Positions 1 to 7,544 of a stretch of 39,376 nt of DNA are shown in pieces; the stretch's first letter is position 1; the number at the start of each line of letters is the position of its first letter. Made by a program: the position numbers and the translations under genes. The DNA lies in assembly GCA_018780805.1 (NCBI GenBank), contig JADMJD010000058.1, forward strand, positions 1-39,376, given 5' to 3'. The notes beneath the pieces were generated by a model. That model saw only the letters and a program-made list of their open reading frames with translations, made no database searches and was not told the origin of the DNA. The stretch is from Rubrivivax sp. (GTDB lineage: Bacteria > Pseudomonadota > Gammaproteobacteria > Burkholderiales > Burkholderiaceae_C).

Positions 1-147
1 GGCGCGACTGTCTGAGCAGAGTGAGCGCAGCGAACGCCGCGAGTTCAGCGCCGGGCCAGACGACCGAGAAGCACAGGGCAGTCGGCGCGCAGCGCCGACC
101 GCCACCATCGTGCGCCGTGCCCTGCCCGCACAGCCCTTGGCCGCCAC
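1..147. repeat. Dispersed mosaic repeat, copy A (truncated by window edge)
   Basis: Non-coding GC-rich DNA made of two repeat modules. Bases 1-56 are nearly the reverse complement of 7113-7168. Bases 39-147 match 7349-7496 in direct orientation, except that copy B carries about 40 extra bases in the middle. Inside copy A, 81-99 is an inverted repeat with 8-bp arms (GTCGGCGC / GCGCCGAC) around GCA. The right end (117-140) is identical to the right inverted arm of copy B. A short open frame (21-206) crosses the repeat, but it is Arg/Pro-rich and not convincing as a protein. The element ends about 60 bp before the first amidohydrolase start. The family cannot be named without a database. Confidence 0.85.
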
Positions 148-195
148 GGTCAACGTGCGCCAACGAGAGACAGCACGGCAACACCCCCATGCGCT

Positions 196-199
196 GGAG
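196..199 (+). promoter_or_regulatory. Ribosome binding site of first amidohydrolase
   Basis: GGAG lies 8 bases before the ATG at 208 and supports that start. Between the repeat (ends about 147) and this site I see no clear -35/-10 pair, so the operon promoter may lie in the repeat or outside the window. Confidence 0.6.
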
Positions 200-207
200 C
201 AACTGAC

Positions 208-1509
208 ATGGCCGACGTGCACTTCACCAACGTGCGCATCTTCGACGGTGGCGGCGAGATGCCGTTCATGGGCGATGTGCTGGTGGCCGGCAACCGCATC
301 ACACGCGTGGTCAAGACCGGCTTCGGCCAGCGCACGCCGCCGGTGGCCGGTGCCACGGTGATCGACGGGGCCGGGGCCTTCCTGATGCCGGGCATGGTGG
401 AGGCGCACACGCACTTCAGCTGGAACGACCAGCCCAGCCTGGACGCGATCCAGCGCATGCCGCCAGAAGAGCACATCCTGTGGTGCGCCGAGGTCGCCAA
501 ACGGTATCTGGACATGGGCTGGACCAGCTGCGTCGGCGCCGCCGCTGCCAAGCCGCGGCTGGACGTGGTGATCCGCAACGCGATCAACGACGGCACCATC
601 GTCGGCCCGCGGTACCTGGCCGCCAGCCAGGAGATCACGGTGCCCGGCGGCCTGGGCGACACCACGCAGCCGCACCTGCCGCAGCCGGAGTTTGCGTTCG
701 GTGCCGTGGTCAGCGGGGCCGAAGAGATGCGCCGCTGCGTGCGAATGTTCGCCAAGTACGGCGTGGACACGCTGAAGATCAACCTCAGCGGCGAGTCCAT
801 CACCGGCATGCCGTCGGAAATGAGCCAGTTCACCGAGGCCGAGATCCGCACCTGTGTGGAAGAAGCCAAGGCCTGGGGCAAACGTGTGGCGGCGCATGCC
901 CGCAGCACCTGGGCCATCAAGCAGTGTGTGCACCTGGGCATCGAGGTCATCTACCACGCCAGTTTTGCCGACGAAGAAGCGCTGGACCTGCTGGAGGCGC
1001 ACAAGTTCGATCACTTCGTGGCGCCGGGCCTGGCCTGGTTGATCAACACCTGCCACCACGCTTCTCAGTGGGGCCTGACGCCTGAAGTCACGAAGAAGAT
1101 GGGTTACCACCGCGAGCTGGAGGCGGCCATCCAGAGCATGCAGGCCATGCGCCGGCGCGGCATCCGCATCCTGCCCGGGGGCGACTACGGTTTTGCCTGG
1201 ACACCGCACGGCACCAACGCGAAAGACCTGGACTACTTCGTCAAGTACGTCGGCATGAGCACGATGGAAGCGCTGCTCTCGGCCACCGCCTGGGGCGGTC
1301 CGATGATGAAGATGGGCAAGCAGATCGGCTACATCCGCGAAGGCTGCCTGGCCGACATCCTGCTGATCGACGGCGACCCGCTGGCCGACATCACCATCCT
1401 GCAGGACAAGGCCCGCATCCTGGCGGTGATGAAGGACGGCGAGTTCCACCGCGCACCGCCGCAGCGCGGTGCGCGCCAGCCGGTGAGCACGACGAGGTGG
1501 GCGGCATGA
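208..1509 (+). CDS. Amidohydrolase family protein (paralogue 1)
   Basis: A 433-residue cytosolic metal-dependent hydrolase of the amidohydrolase superfamily, of the imidazolonepropionase/prolidase-like type. The metal-site pattern is complete: HxH at H67/H69 (EAHTHFSW), a candidate carboxylated lysine K190 in TLKINLSG, H230 (AAHARS), H250 (IYHASF) and D326 (GGDYGF). There is a short N-terminal beta part (FTNVRIFDG) and the usual C-terminal ending (LADILLIDGDPLADI). No signal peptide is seen. The family hydrolyses C-N or related bonds in amides, lactams, cyclic ureides or dipeptides; the substrate cannot be told from sequence. Its stop overlaps the start of a close paralogue (ATGA), and transporter genes follow at once, so it probably acts on a compound imported by that transporter. 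The ATG at 208 has a good Shine-Dalgarno site. Confidence 0.9.
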   Translation: MADVHFTNVRIFDGGGEMPFMGDVLVAGNRITRVVKTGFGQRTPPVAGATVIDGAGAFLMPGMVEAHTHFSWNDQPSLDAIQRMPPEEHILWCAEVAKRYLDMGWTSCVGAAAAKPRLDVVIRNAINDGTIVGPRYLAASQEITVPGGLGDTTQPHLPQPEFAFGAVVSGAEEMRRCVRMFAKYGVDTLKINLSGESITGMPSEMSQFTEAEIRTCVEEAKAWGKRVAAHARSTWAIKQCVHLGIEVIYHASFADEEALDLLEAHKFDHFVAPGLAWLINTCHHASQWGLTPEVTKKMGYHRELEAAIQSMQAMRRRGIRILPGGDYGFAWTPHGTNAKDLDYFVKYVGMSTMEALLSATAWGGPMMKMGKQIGYIREGCLADILLIDGDPLADITILQDKARILAVMKDGEFHRAPPQRGARQPVSTTRWAA

Positions 1510-2795
1510 GTGACATCCTCTTCACCAATGTGCGGATCCTGGACGGGTCCGGCCAGAACCCGTTCAGCGGCAGCGTGCGGGTGCGGGGCAACCGCATCCA
1601 GGAGGTCGGACGCAGCCTGGCGCCGGTGGGCAACTTCGGCGGTGATGTCACGGTGATCGACGGTGCCGGCGCGACGCTGATGCCCGGCATGTGCGAGGCC
1701 CACACGCACTTCAGCTGGAACGACGCCGCCACGTTGGCCGCGATCCAGACCATGCCACTGGAAGAACATGTGCTGTGGTGCGCCAAGGTGGCGGGGCGCT
1801 ATCTGCAGGCGGGTTTCACGTCGTGTGTCGGCGCGGCCTGCGCCAAGCCGCGGCTGGACGTGGTGACCCGCAACGCCATCCAGAGCGGCCAGATCCCCGG
1901 CCCGCGTTACCTGGCCGCCAGCCAGGAGATCACCGTGCTGGGTGGCCTGGGCGACGAGACCTTGCCGCACCTGCCGTTCCCGGAGTTCAGCTTCGGCGTC
2001 AACGTCAGCGGTGCCGAAGAGATGCGCAAAGCCGTGCGCCTGTTCCTGAAGTACGGCGTCGATTCGATCAAGCTCAACCTGTCGGGCGACAACTTCACGC
2101 CGCAGTCCCCGGCCGGCACCACCTGGATGACCGACGCCGAAGTGGCCGCGGCGATGGAAGAGGTCAAGCTGCGTGGCAAGCGCGGTGTGGCGCACGCGCG
2201 TTCCGCCGCCAGCGTGAAGCAGGCGCTGAAACACGGCATCCAGATCATCTACCACGCGAGTTACACCGACACCGAGACGCTGGACCTGCTGGAGGCGGCG
2301 CGTGACGAGGTCTTCGTCGCGCCCGGCATCGCGATCCTGTACGCGATGCTGCACGAGGCCGAGCCCTGGGGCGTCACGCACGACATGGCGGTCGGCATGG
2401 GCTACCAGCACGAGTGGGACCATGCCATCGAATCACTGCGCGCGATGCACAAACGCGGTGTGCGGGTGCTGCCGGGCGGCGACTACGGTTTTGCCTTCAC
2501 CCCGCATTGCCAGAACGCGCGCGACCTGGAATTCTTCGTCAGGTACCTGGGCATGACGCCGATGGAGGCCATCCGCAGCACCACGCTGTACGGCGGCCAG
2601 ATCATGATGAAACCCGACGAACTGGGCGTCGTGAAAGCCGGCTGGCTGGCCGACCTGCTGCTGGTCGATGGCGACCCGCTGGCCAACCTGGCCATCCTGC
2701 GGGACCCGCAGCGCATCCTGGCCGTGATGAAGGACGGTGTGTTCGCCAAGACCCCGCCGGTGGCGCACGCCCGGCGCTGGGAGCGCGCCGCGTGA
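1506..2795 (+). CDS. Amidohydrolase family protein (paralogue 2)
   Basis: A 429-residue paralogue of the preceding gene, collinear over its whole length and sharing long identical blocks (NVRI, AHTHFSWND, AKPRLDVV, RYLAASQEIT). Metal ligands are retained: H66/H68 in EAHTHFS, the lysine in SIKLNLSG, the histidines in GVAHARS and IYHASY, and the Asp in GGDYGF. The start is the ATG at 1506, whose ATGA overlaps the stop of paralogue 1; an upstream in-frame GTG at 1497 is less likely. The last codons overlap the permease start (GTGA). Tandem paralogues may form a hetero-oligomer or act on two related intermediates (inference). The substrate is unknown. Confidence 0.9.
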   Translation: MSDILFTNVRILDGSGQNPFSGSVRVRGNRIQEVGRSLAPVGNFGGDVTVIDGAGATLMPGMCEAHTHFSWNDAATLAAIQTMPLEEHVLWCAKVAGRYLQAGFTSCVGAACAKPRLDVVTRNAIQSGQIPGPRYLAASQEITVLGGLGDETLPHLPFPEFSFGVNVSGAEEMRKAVRLFLKYGVDSIKLNLSGDNFTPQSPAGTTWMTDAEVAAAMEEVKLRGKRGVAHARSAASVKQALKHGIQIIYHASYTDTETLDLLEAARDEVFVAPGIAILYAMLHEAEPWGVTHDMAVGMGYQHEWDHAIESLRAMHKRGVRVLPGGDYGFAFTPHCQNARDLEFFVRYLGMTPMEAIRSTTLYGGQIMMKPDELGVVKAGWLADLLLVDGDPLANLAILRDPQRILAVMKDGVFAKTPPVAHARRWERAA

Positions 2796-3739
2796 GCCGG
2801 AACCAGCGGCTGGCGCTGTGGCTGCTGATCGGCGGCCCGGTCGCGGTGTTTTCGCTGTGGGCGATGGTGGACAACACCCGCCTGTACTTCGTCACGCTGC
2901 TCAACGGGCTGACGCTGGCGTCGCTGTATTTCATCGTCGCGAGTGGGTTCACGTTGGTCTTCGGCCTGATGCGCAACGTGAACCTGGCGCATGGCTCGCT
3001 CTACCTGCTGGGCGGCTACGTGGGTTATGTGGTGGCCGAGCGCACCGGCTGGTGGGTGCTGGCGCTGGCCGCGGGTTTCCTGGCCGCGGCCGTGGCCGGA
3101 CTGCTGATCCAGGTGCTGATCCTGCGCCGCATGCAGGGGCAGGACCTGCGGCAGACGCTGGTGACCATCGGCCTGTCCATCGTCGTGGCCGACATCCTGC
3201 TTTGGATCTTCACCGGGCAGGTCTACCAGATGGAAGCGCCGGAATGGCTGCAAGGCCCCATCCGCGGCATCCCGCTGATCAACGCCTACGGCGCCTTCCG
3301 CCTGAGCCTGCTGGGCTTCGGCATCGCCATCGGCCTCGGCCTGTGGTGGCTGCTGAACCGCACGCGGGTCGGCATGATGATCCGCGCCGGCGTCGATGAC
3401 CGCGGCATGCTGGCAGCGTCGGGTGTGAACGTGAACCGTGTGTTCGCCGTCACCTTCATGCTGGGCGCCGGGCTGGCCGGGTTTGGCGGTGTCATCGGTG
3501 CGGTGGAGTTGTCCATGGTGCCCGGTGAAGACATCCGGCTGCTGTTGGCTTCGTTGATCGTCGTCATCGTCGGCGGCATGGGCAGCGTGGTGGGTGCGGC
3601 CATTGGTGCGGTGATCCTGGGACTGGCGGAAACCTACGGCCTGGCCTACGCACCCACCTACAGCGTGGTGTTCACGTTTGTGATCCTGATCCTGGTGCTG
3701 GCCTTCCGCCCGCGCGGCATCATGGGGAAAGCGGCATGA
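2792..3739 (+). CDS. Branched-chain amino acid-type ABC transporter permease (LivH family)
   Basis: A 315-residue polytopic inner-membrane permease of the LIV/HAAT ABC importer family. It is very hydrophobic throughout and has the LivH hallmarks NGLTLASLYFIVASGFTLVF near the N-terminus and VGGMGSVVGAAIGAVILG near the C-terminus. It would pair with the next gene to form the translocation pore. I chose the GTG at 2792 because it gives the 4-base GTGA overlap with the upstream stop and the usual family length. A longer in-frame reading from 2414 would run through the amidohydrolase gene in another frame and is artefactual. This family carries amino acids, amides, urea and aromatic acids, so substrate identity should not be read from the name. 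Confidence 0.93.
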   Translation: MSRNQRLALWLLIGGPVAVFSLWAMVDNTRLYFVTLLNGLTLASLYFIVASGFTLVFGLMRNVNLAHGSLYLLGGYVGYVVAERTGWWVLALAAGFLAAAVAGLLIQVLILRRMQGQDLRQTLVTIGLSIVVADILLWIFTGQVYQMEAPEWLQGPIRGIPLINAYGAFRLSLLGFGIAIGLGLWWLLNRTRVGMMIRAGVDDRGMLAASGVNVNRVFAVTFMLGAGLAGFGGVIGAVELSMVPGEDIRLLLASLIVVIVGGMGSVVGAAIGAVILGLAETYGLAYAPTYSVVFTFVILILVLAFRPRGIMGKAA

Positions 3740-4878
3740 GCGCCGCGCAGTGGCGCCGGGCGATGAACCGGCAGACGTCGATGCCGGTGCGGCCGCGGCC
3801 GGCGTCGGCGATGCAGCCCACGGTGGTGGCGGCCGACCCGTACCCTGACAGCGCTGCGCCCCGCTGGCTGAAGTACCTGTGGCAAACGCTGCACGCGCGC
3901 CATGTGTTCACGCTGGCCTTCGTATTGTTGTTCCCCTTCGTGGCCAGCCCCTTCATCACCTTCCAGGTCGCGTCGCAGGCCCTGGTGCTGGGGCTGATCG
4001 CGCTGTCGCTCACCTTCCTGGGCGGTTATGGCGGCATGGTGTCGCTGGCGCAGATGACGGTGGCCGGCATCGCGGGTTATGGCATCGCGGTGCTGGGCAC
4101 CAGCAGCAGTGCCGAGATCAGCCTGGGCTGGCCCTGGTGGGTGGCGGTGCCGTTTGCAATTCTCATCGCCACGCTGTGCAGCACGCTGATCGGCTGGCTC
4201 TCGGTGCGCACCGAAGGCATCTACACCATCATGATCACGCTGGCCATCGGCGTGGCTTTCTACTACCTGGTGCTGCAGAACTACAGCATCTTCAACGGCT
4301 TCCAGGGCCTGCGCGAACTGAAGCCGCCCACGCTCTTCGGCCTGAACTGGCGCGATCCGCTGCCGTTCTACTTCCTGTGCCTGGGCTGTGCGCTGGTGGG
4401 TTACTTCGTCGTCAAGTGGGTGGTGCGCGCGCCCTTCGGCGTGGCGCTGCAGGGCATCCGCGACAACCCGCGCCGCATGGAGGCGCTGGGGTACCACGTG
4501 GTGGCGCACCGCGTGGCGGCCTACGCCTTTGCCGGTGTGCTGGCGGCCGTCGGCGGCATCCTGCTGGCCTGGTACAACGCCTTGATGACACCCGGCTCGG
4601 TGGGCACCGGCTGGCTGATCAACATCCTCGTCATCGCCGTGCTCGGCGGCATGCGGCACCCGATCGGCGCCTTCATCGGCGCCATCCTCTTCGTGCTGCT
4701 GCAGACCTTCGCGATCGACCTGATTGACCGCGAACGCTTCAACCTCGTGATCGGTGGTGTCTTCCTCGCCATCGTGCTGCTTTCCCCCGACGGCCTGCTC
4801 GGACTGTGGGCGAAGCTACGTGCCCGCTTCGGCCCGAACCAGACCATGACTTCGCCAACCCCAAGGAGACAACAGTGA
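3736..4878 (+). CDS. Branched-chain amino acid-type ABC transporter permease (LivM family)
   Basis: A 380-residue inner-membrane permease, the second pore subunit of the importer. It begins with a polar N-terminal extension of about 55 residues before the first membrane segment. It then shows LivM features: LSLTFLGGYGGMVSLAQMT, the EAA-like loop QGIRDNPRRMEALGY, and VLGGMRHPIGAFIGA. The start at 3736 overlaps the upstream stop as ATGA; an in-frame ATG at 3763 would shorten the extension. It overlaps the binding-protein start (GTGA) at its 3' end. The unbroken chain of 4-base overlaps from 1506 to 4878 indicates one translationally coupled transcript. Confidence 0.93.
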   Translation: MSAAQWRRAMNRQTSMPVRPRPASAMQPTVVAADPYPDSAAPRWLKYLWQTLHARHVFTLAFVLLFPFVASPFITFQVASQALVLGLIALSLTFLGGYGGMVSLAQMTVAGIAGYGIAVLGTSSSAEISLGWPWWVAVPFAILIATLCSTLIGWLSVRTEGIYTIMITLAIGVAFYYLVLQNYSIFNGFQGLRELKPPTLFGLNWRDPLPFYFLCLGCALVGYFVVKWVVRAPFGVALQGIRDNPRRMEALGYHVVAHRVAAYAFAGVLAAVGGILLAWYNALMTPGSVGTGWLINILVIAVLGGMRHPIGAFIGAILFVLLQTFAIDLIDRERFNLVIGGVFLAIVLLSPDGLLGLWAKLRARFGPNQTMTSPTPRRQQ

Positions 4879-6128
4879 AAACGACGAAGAGACAGTGGTT
4901 GCGTTCGACGATGGCCCTCGCGGCGCTGACCGTGGTGACCGGTGCCGCCTGGGCACAGGGTGCGCCCGTCAAGATCGGCCTGCTGGCCACGCTGGAAGGC
5001 CCGTTCGCGGCCGGCGGTGCCGATGGCATGCGCGGGGCCGAACTCGCGGTCAAGCAGCGCGGCGGCGCGGTGGCCGGCCGGCAGATCCAGATCATCAAGG
5101 CCAGCTCCGACGCCAAGCCCGACGTGGCCGTCAACGCCACGCGCAAGCTGGTGGAGCAGGACAAGGTCGACATCATGGTCGGCCCGCTGTCCGGCGGTGA
5201 AGGCATCGCCGTCAAGGACTACTCCAAGACCCAGCCGCAGGTGACCTTCATCAACGGCGCCTCGGGCGCGCAGGCCACCACGCTGGCCAGCCCCAGCCCC
5301 AACTTCTTCCGCTTCAACACCGAGGGTGCGCAGTGGATGGTGGGCCTGGGCCAGGCCGCGCTGGACAAGGGCTACAAGCGCGTGATGGTGATCGCCGAGG
5401 ACTACGCCTTCCCGTACTCGCAGGTGCAAGGCTTCATGGCCGAGTTCTGCGCCAAGGGCGGCAAGGTGCCGGTCAAGGCCTGGGTGCCGCTGGGCGGCAA
5501 GGACTACTCGTCCGTGATCGCGCGCATCCCGAAGGACGTGGACGCGCTGCTGGTGGTGCTGGGCGGCGCCGACGCCGTGAACTTCCTGACCCAGTACGAA
5601 AACGCCGGTGGCGACAAACCCATGCTGGGCGGCTCCATCACCGTCAGCCAGGACGTGCTGAACTACAAGGGCAAGCGCCGAGATTCGTTGGTGGGCACGC
5701 TGGCCGCGGGCCCGGTGGCCGATGCCTTTGATGGCGCCGACTGGAAGGCCTTCGTGGCCGACTACCAGAAGACCTACCCGGTCTCGGCCGGCGGCTTCCC
5801 CAGCCCCAGCCTGTTTGCCTACGTGTACTACGTCAACATGAAGGCGGCGCTTGACGGCCTGGATGCCGTGAAGGGCGATCTGTCCGGCGGCCAGGCCAAG
5901 TACCGTGAAGCGCTGCAGAAGATGGTGCTCAAGACCCCCACCGGTGACGTGCGGCTGGATGGCAACCGCCAGGCCATCGGCACCACCTTCGTGATCGAGG
6001 TCGTGAAGGACGCCAAGGGCAACCTGAACACCAAGGTGGCGCGCAAGGTCGACAACATCGACCAGATGCTGGGCATGAAGAAGGAAGACTTCCAGATGGG
6101 CACCCGCGACGTGCCCAACTGCCCGTAA
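4875..6128 (+). CDS. Periplasmic substrate-binding protein of the ABC importer (Peripla_BP_6 type)
   Basis: A 417-residue exported binding protein with a signal peptide (basic KTTKRQWLR, hydrophobic ALAALTVVTGA, cleavage probably after AWA). The mature protein starts VKIGLLATLEGPFAAGG, typical of LivK/LivJ-like type I binding folds, and continues with NATRKLVEQDKVDIMVGPLSG and PNFFRFNTEG. It should bind the solute in the periplasm and deliver it to the LivHM pore. The GTG at 4875 overlaps the permease stop and has an AAGGAG Shine-Dalgarno site at 4862-4867; the longer frame from 4806 lacks a signal peptide at its N-terminus. The ligand is not predictable, though two amidohydrolases in the same transcript favour an amide- or ring-containing ligand (inference). 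Confidence 0.93.
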   Translation: MKTTKRQWLRSTMALAALTVVTGAAWAQGAPVKIGLLATLEGPFAAGGADGMRGAELAVKQRGGAVAGRQIQIIKASSDAKPDVAVNATRKLVEQDKVDIMVGPLSGGEGIAVKDYSKTQPQVTFINGASGAQATTLASPSPNFFRFNTEGAQWMVGLGQAALDKGYKRVMVIAEDYAFPYSQVQGFMAEFCAKGGKVPVKAWVPLGGKDYSSVIARIPKDVDALLVVLGGADAVNFLTQYENAGGDKPMLGGSITVSQDVLNYKGKRRDSLVGTLAAGPVADAFDGADWKAFVADYQKTYPVSAGGFPSPSLFAYVYYVNMKAALDGLDAVKGDLSGGQAKYREALQKMVLKTPTGDVRLDGNRQAIGTTFVIEVVKDAKGNLNTKVARKVDNIDQMLGMKKEDFQMGTRDVPNCP

Positions 6129-6138
6129 GAGGCCGCCG

Positions 6139-6957
6139 GTGGCCACCGTGATGCCTTTGCGCCCAGGCGCTGCCCGTGTCTCATCACGCGGGGCAGCGCC
6201 CAAGGCCCTGGCTTCGGGCGACGCGCTCGTGCTCGAAGGCGTGACCCGCGCTTTCGGCGCGCTGCGCGCCGTCGACGATGTCAGCTTCGCGGTGGCCGCC
6301 GGCCAGAAATACGCCGTGCTGGGCTCCAACGGCGCGGGCAAGACCACGCTGTTCAATGCCATCACGGGCGACTTCCCGCCCACGGCGGGCGTGATCCGCT
6401 TTTTCGGTGAAGACATCACCGCGCTGCCGCCGCACGAACGCATCCGCAAGGGGCTGCGGCGCACCTACCAATCGTCCCTGCTGTTCCGCGAGCTCTCGGT
6501 GCGGGACAACCTCTTCCTGGCCGTGCGTGGTGTCGCGAACGGCCGCTTCAGCCTGCGCCGGCCCGGGGCATCGCACCCGTCCACGCAGGCCACACAAGAC
6601 CTGCTGGAGCGCGCACGCCTGGCCCACATCGCCGACGAGCTGGTGGCCAACCTGGCGCACGGCCAGCAGCGCCAGCTGGAGATCGGCATGGCGCTGGCCG
6701 GTGCGCCGCGGCTGATCCTGTTCGACGAGCCGGCGGCTGGCCTGTCGCCCGCAGAACGCCGTGAGCTGGTGGCGCTGCTGCGCTCGCTGCCGGCCCACAT
6801 GAGCTACGTGCTGATCGAACACGACCTGGACATCGCGCTGCGTGTCACCGAACAGGTGACCGTGATGCACAACGGGCGTGTGCTGAAGACCGGCACGCCG
6901 GAGCAGATCGAAAACGATGCCGAGGTGCAGGCCATCTACATGGGCGGGAAGCATTGA
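6139..6957 (+). CDS. ABC transporter ATP-binding protein (LivG family)
   Basis: A 272-residue cytosolic ATPase of the importer. Walker A is GSNGAGKTT, the signature is LAHGQQRQLEIGMALAG, Walker B is LILFDEPAAGLSP, and the switch histidine lies in LIEHDLDIAL. It has the LivG-type C-terminus (TGTPEQIENDAEVQAIYMG). About 30 N-terminal residues precede the domain; either the GTG at 6139 or the ATG at 6151 could be the start. A gap of only 10 bases follows the binding-protein gene. Its usual partner, LivF, normally follows directly, but here about 590 bp of repeat DNA intervene, which is unusual for this otherwise overlapping operon. Confidence 0.93.
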   Translation: MATVMPLRPGAARVSSRGAAPKALASGDALVLEGVTRAFGALRAVDDVSFAVAAGQKYAVLGSNGAGKTTLFNAITGDFPPTAGVIRFFGEDITALPPHERIRKGLRRTYQSSLLFRELSVRDNLFLAVRGVANGRFSLRRPGASHPSTQATQDLLERARLAHIADELVANLAHGQQRQLEIGMALAGAPRLILFDEPAAGLSPAERRELVALLRSLPAHMSYVLIEHDLDIALRVTEQVTVMHNGRVLKTGTPEQIENDAEVQAIYMGGKH

Positions 6958-7030
6958 GATGACGCAGTCTTCGACTTCCGGCTCGGCGTTCTGCATTGGC
7001 GTTGATCGCGCTCGCAGAGAGTGGCGGCCT

Positions 7031-7266
7031 GGCCGGGAGCGGGTGGCCCGGGCCGGGCTGAACCCGCGGTCCGGCCGTTGGCCGGACTGCTCTGCGCTGC
7101 TCGCAGCCAGGGACCCGGCGCTGAACTCGCGGCGTTCGCTGCGCTCACTCTGCTCAGACAAGCGCGCCGAGTCAGAGCACGAAGCGCGCTGCGCGCGCGG
7201 TCCCAGGCCGCTGCGCTGCTCGACGCTGGGTTCCTTATGCCCGACCCGGGCCACCCGCTCCCGGCC
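7031..7266. repeat. Palindromic repeat element C with 22-bp inverted ends
   Basis: Bases 7031-7052 and 7245-7266 are perfect reverse complements (22 bp, beginning GGCCGGGAGCGGG and ending CCCGCTCCCGGCC). Between them, 7113-7168 is nearly the reverse complement of 1-56, linking this element to copy A. Transcribed as RNA it could fold into a long hairpin. No transposase is present, so it may be a non-autonomous or BIME-like element. Confidence 0.85.
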
Positions 7267-7316
7267 CGGCAGCACCGGACGTGGCGCGCCGGCTCGATGC
7301 GCCACCGCTGGTGCCG

Positions 7317-7489
7317 CCAAGGGCTGTGCGGGCAGGGCACGGCGCGCAGCGAGTTTTGCGCCGGGCCAGACGACCGAGAAGCGCAGGGGCGAAGCGTGGA
7401 CGAGGAACCGTCCACTGTGGACGGTTCCTCGCGGCGCGCAGCGCCGACCGCCACCATCGTGCGACGTGCCCTGCCCGCACAGCCCTTGG
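7317..7489. repeat. Palindromic repeat element B with 24-bp inverted ends
   Basis: Bases 7317-7340 and 7466-7489 are perfect reverse complements of 24 bp. The interior 7349-7496 matches copy A (39-147) in direct orientation but with about 40 bases inserted near 7390-7431. Both copies A and B stop about 50-60 bases before a start codon of the operon. Confidence 0.88.
7401..7431. repeat. Perfect 31-bp palindrome inside element B
   Basis: Fifteen-base arms (CGAGGAACCGTCCAC and its exact complement) flank a single central T. It is the part of copy B absent from copy A, so it looks like a separate insertion or a hypervariable centre. It could be a hairpin, a terminator-like structure without a T-run, or a protein-binding site. 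Confidence 0.9.
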
Positions 7490-7544
7490 CCGCCACAGAT
7501 CAGGCGTTCAACTGACGGGCGGACAACGCCCAGCGTCCACTGAC

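Larger units (their letters stand above)
6958..7544. other. Repeat-filled interruption between livG- and livF-type genes
   Basis: A 587-bp stretch without a credible gene. It contains an inverted-repeat element (7031-7266), a second one with 24-bp arms (7317-7489), and a perfect 31-bp palindrome inside the latter. An open frame from the ATG at 6959 to 7543 exists, with a GGGAAG-like Shine-Dalgarno site. After its first 14 or so residues it runs through the repeats as low-complexity Arg/Ala/Pro sequence, so I do not call it a gene. Its first codons could be the remnant of an original livF start displaced by insertion (inference). Confidence 0.8.

Noticed and set aside
2414-2791. N-terminal extension of the LivH permease
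   Set aside because: It overlaps the conserved C-terminal third of the amidohydrolase in another frame and has no membrane-protein character.
6959-7543. Possible 194-codon gene between the two ATPase genes
   Set aside because: After the first dozen or so residues it is translated repeat DNA, Arg/Ala/Pro-rich and without domain features. Only its first codons are kept as a possible remnant.
7281-7544. N-terminal extension of the LivF fusion protein
   Set aside because: The in-frame extension is repeat sequence. A normal LivF N-terminus begins at the ATG at 7545.
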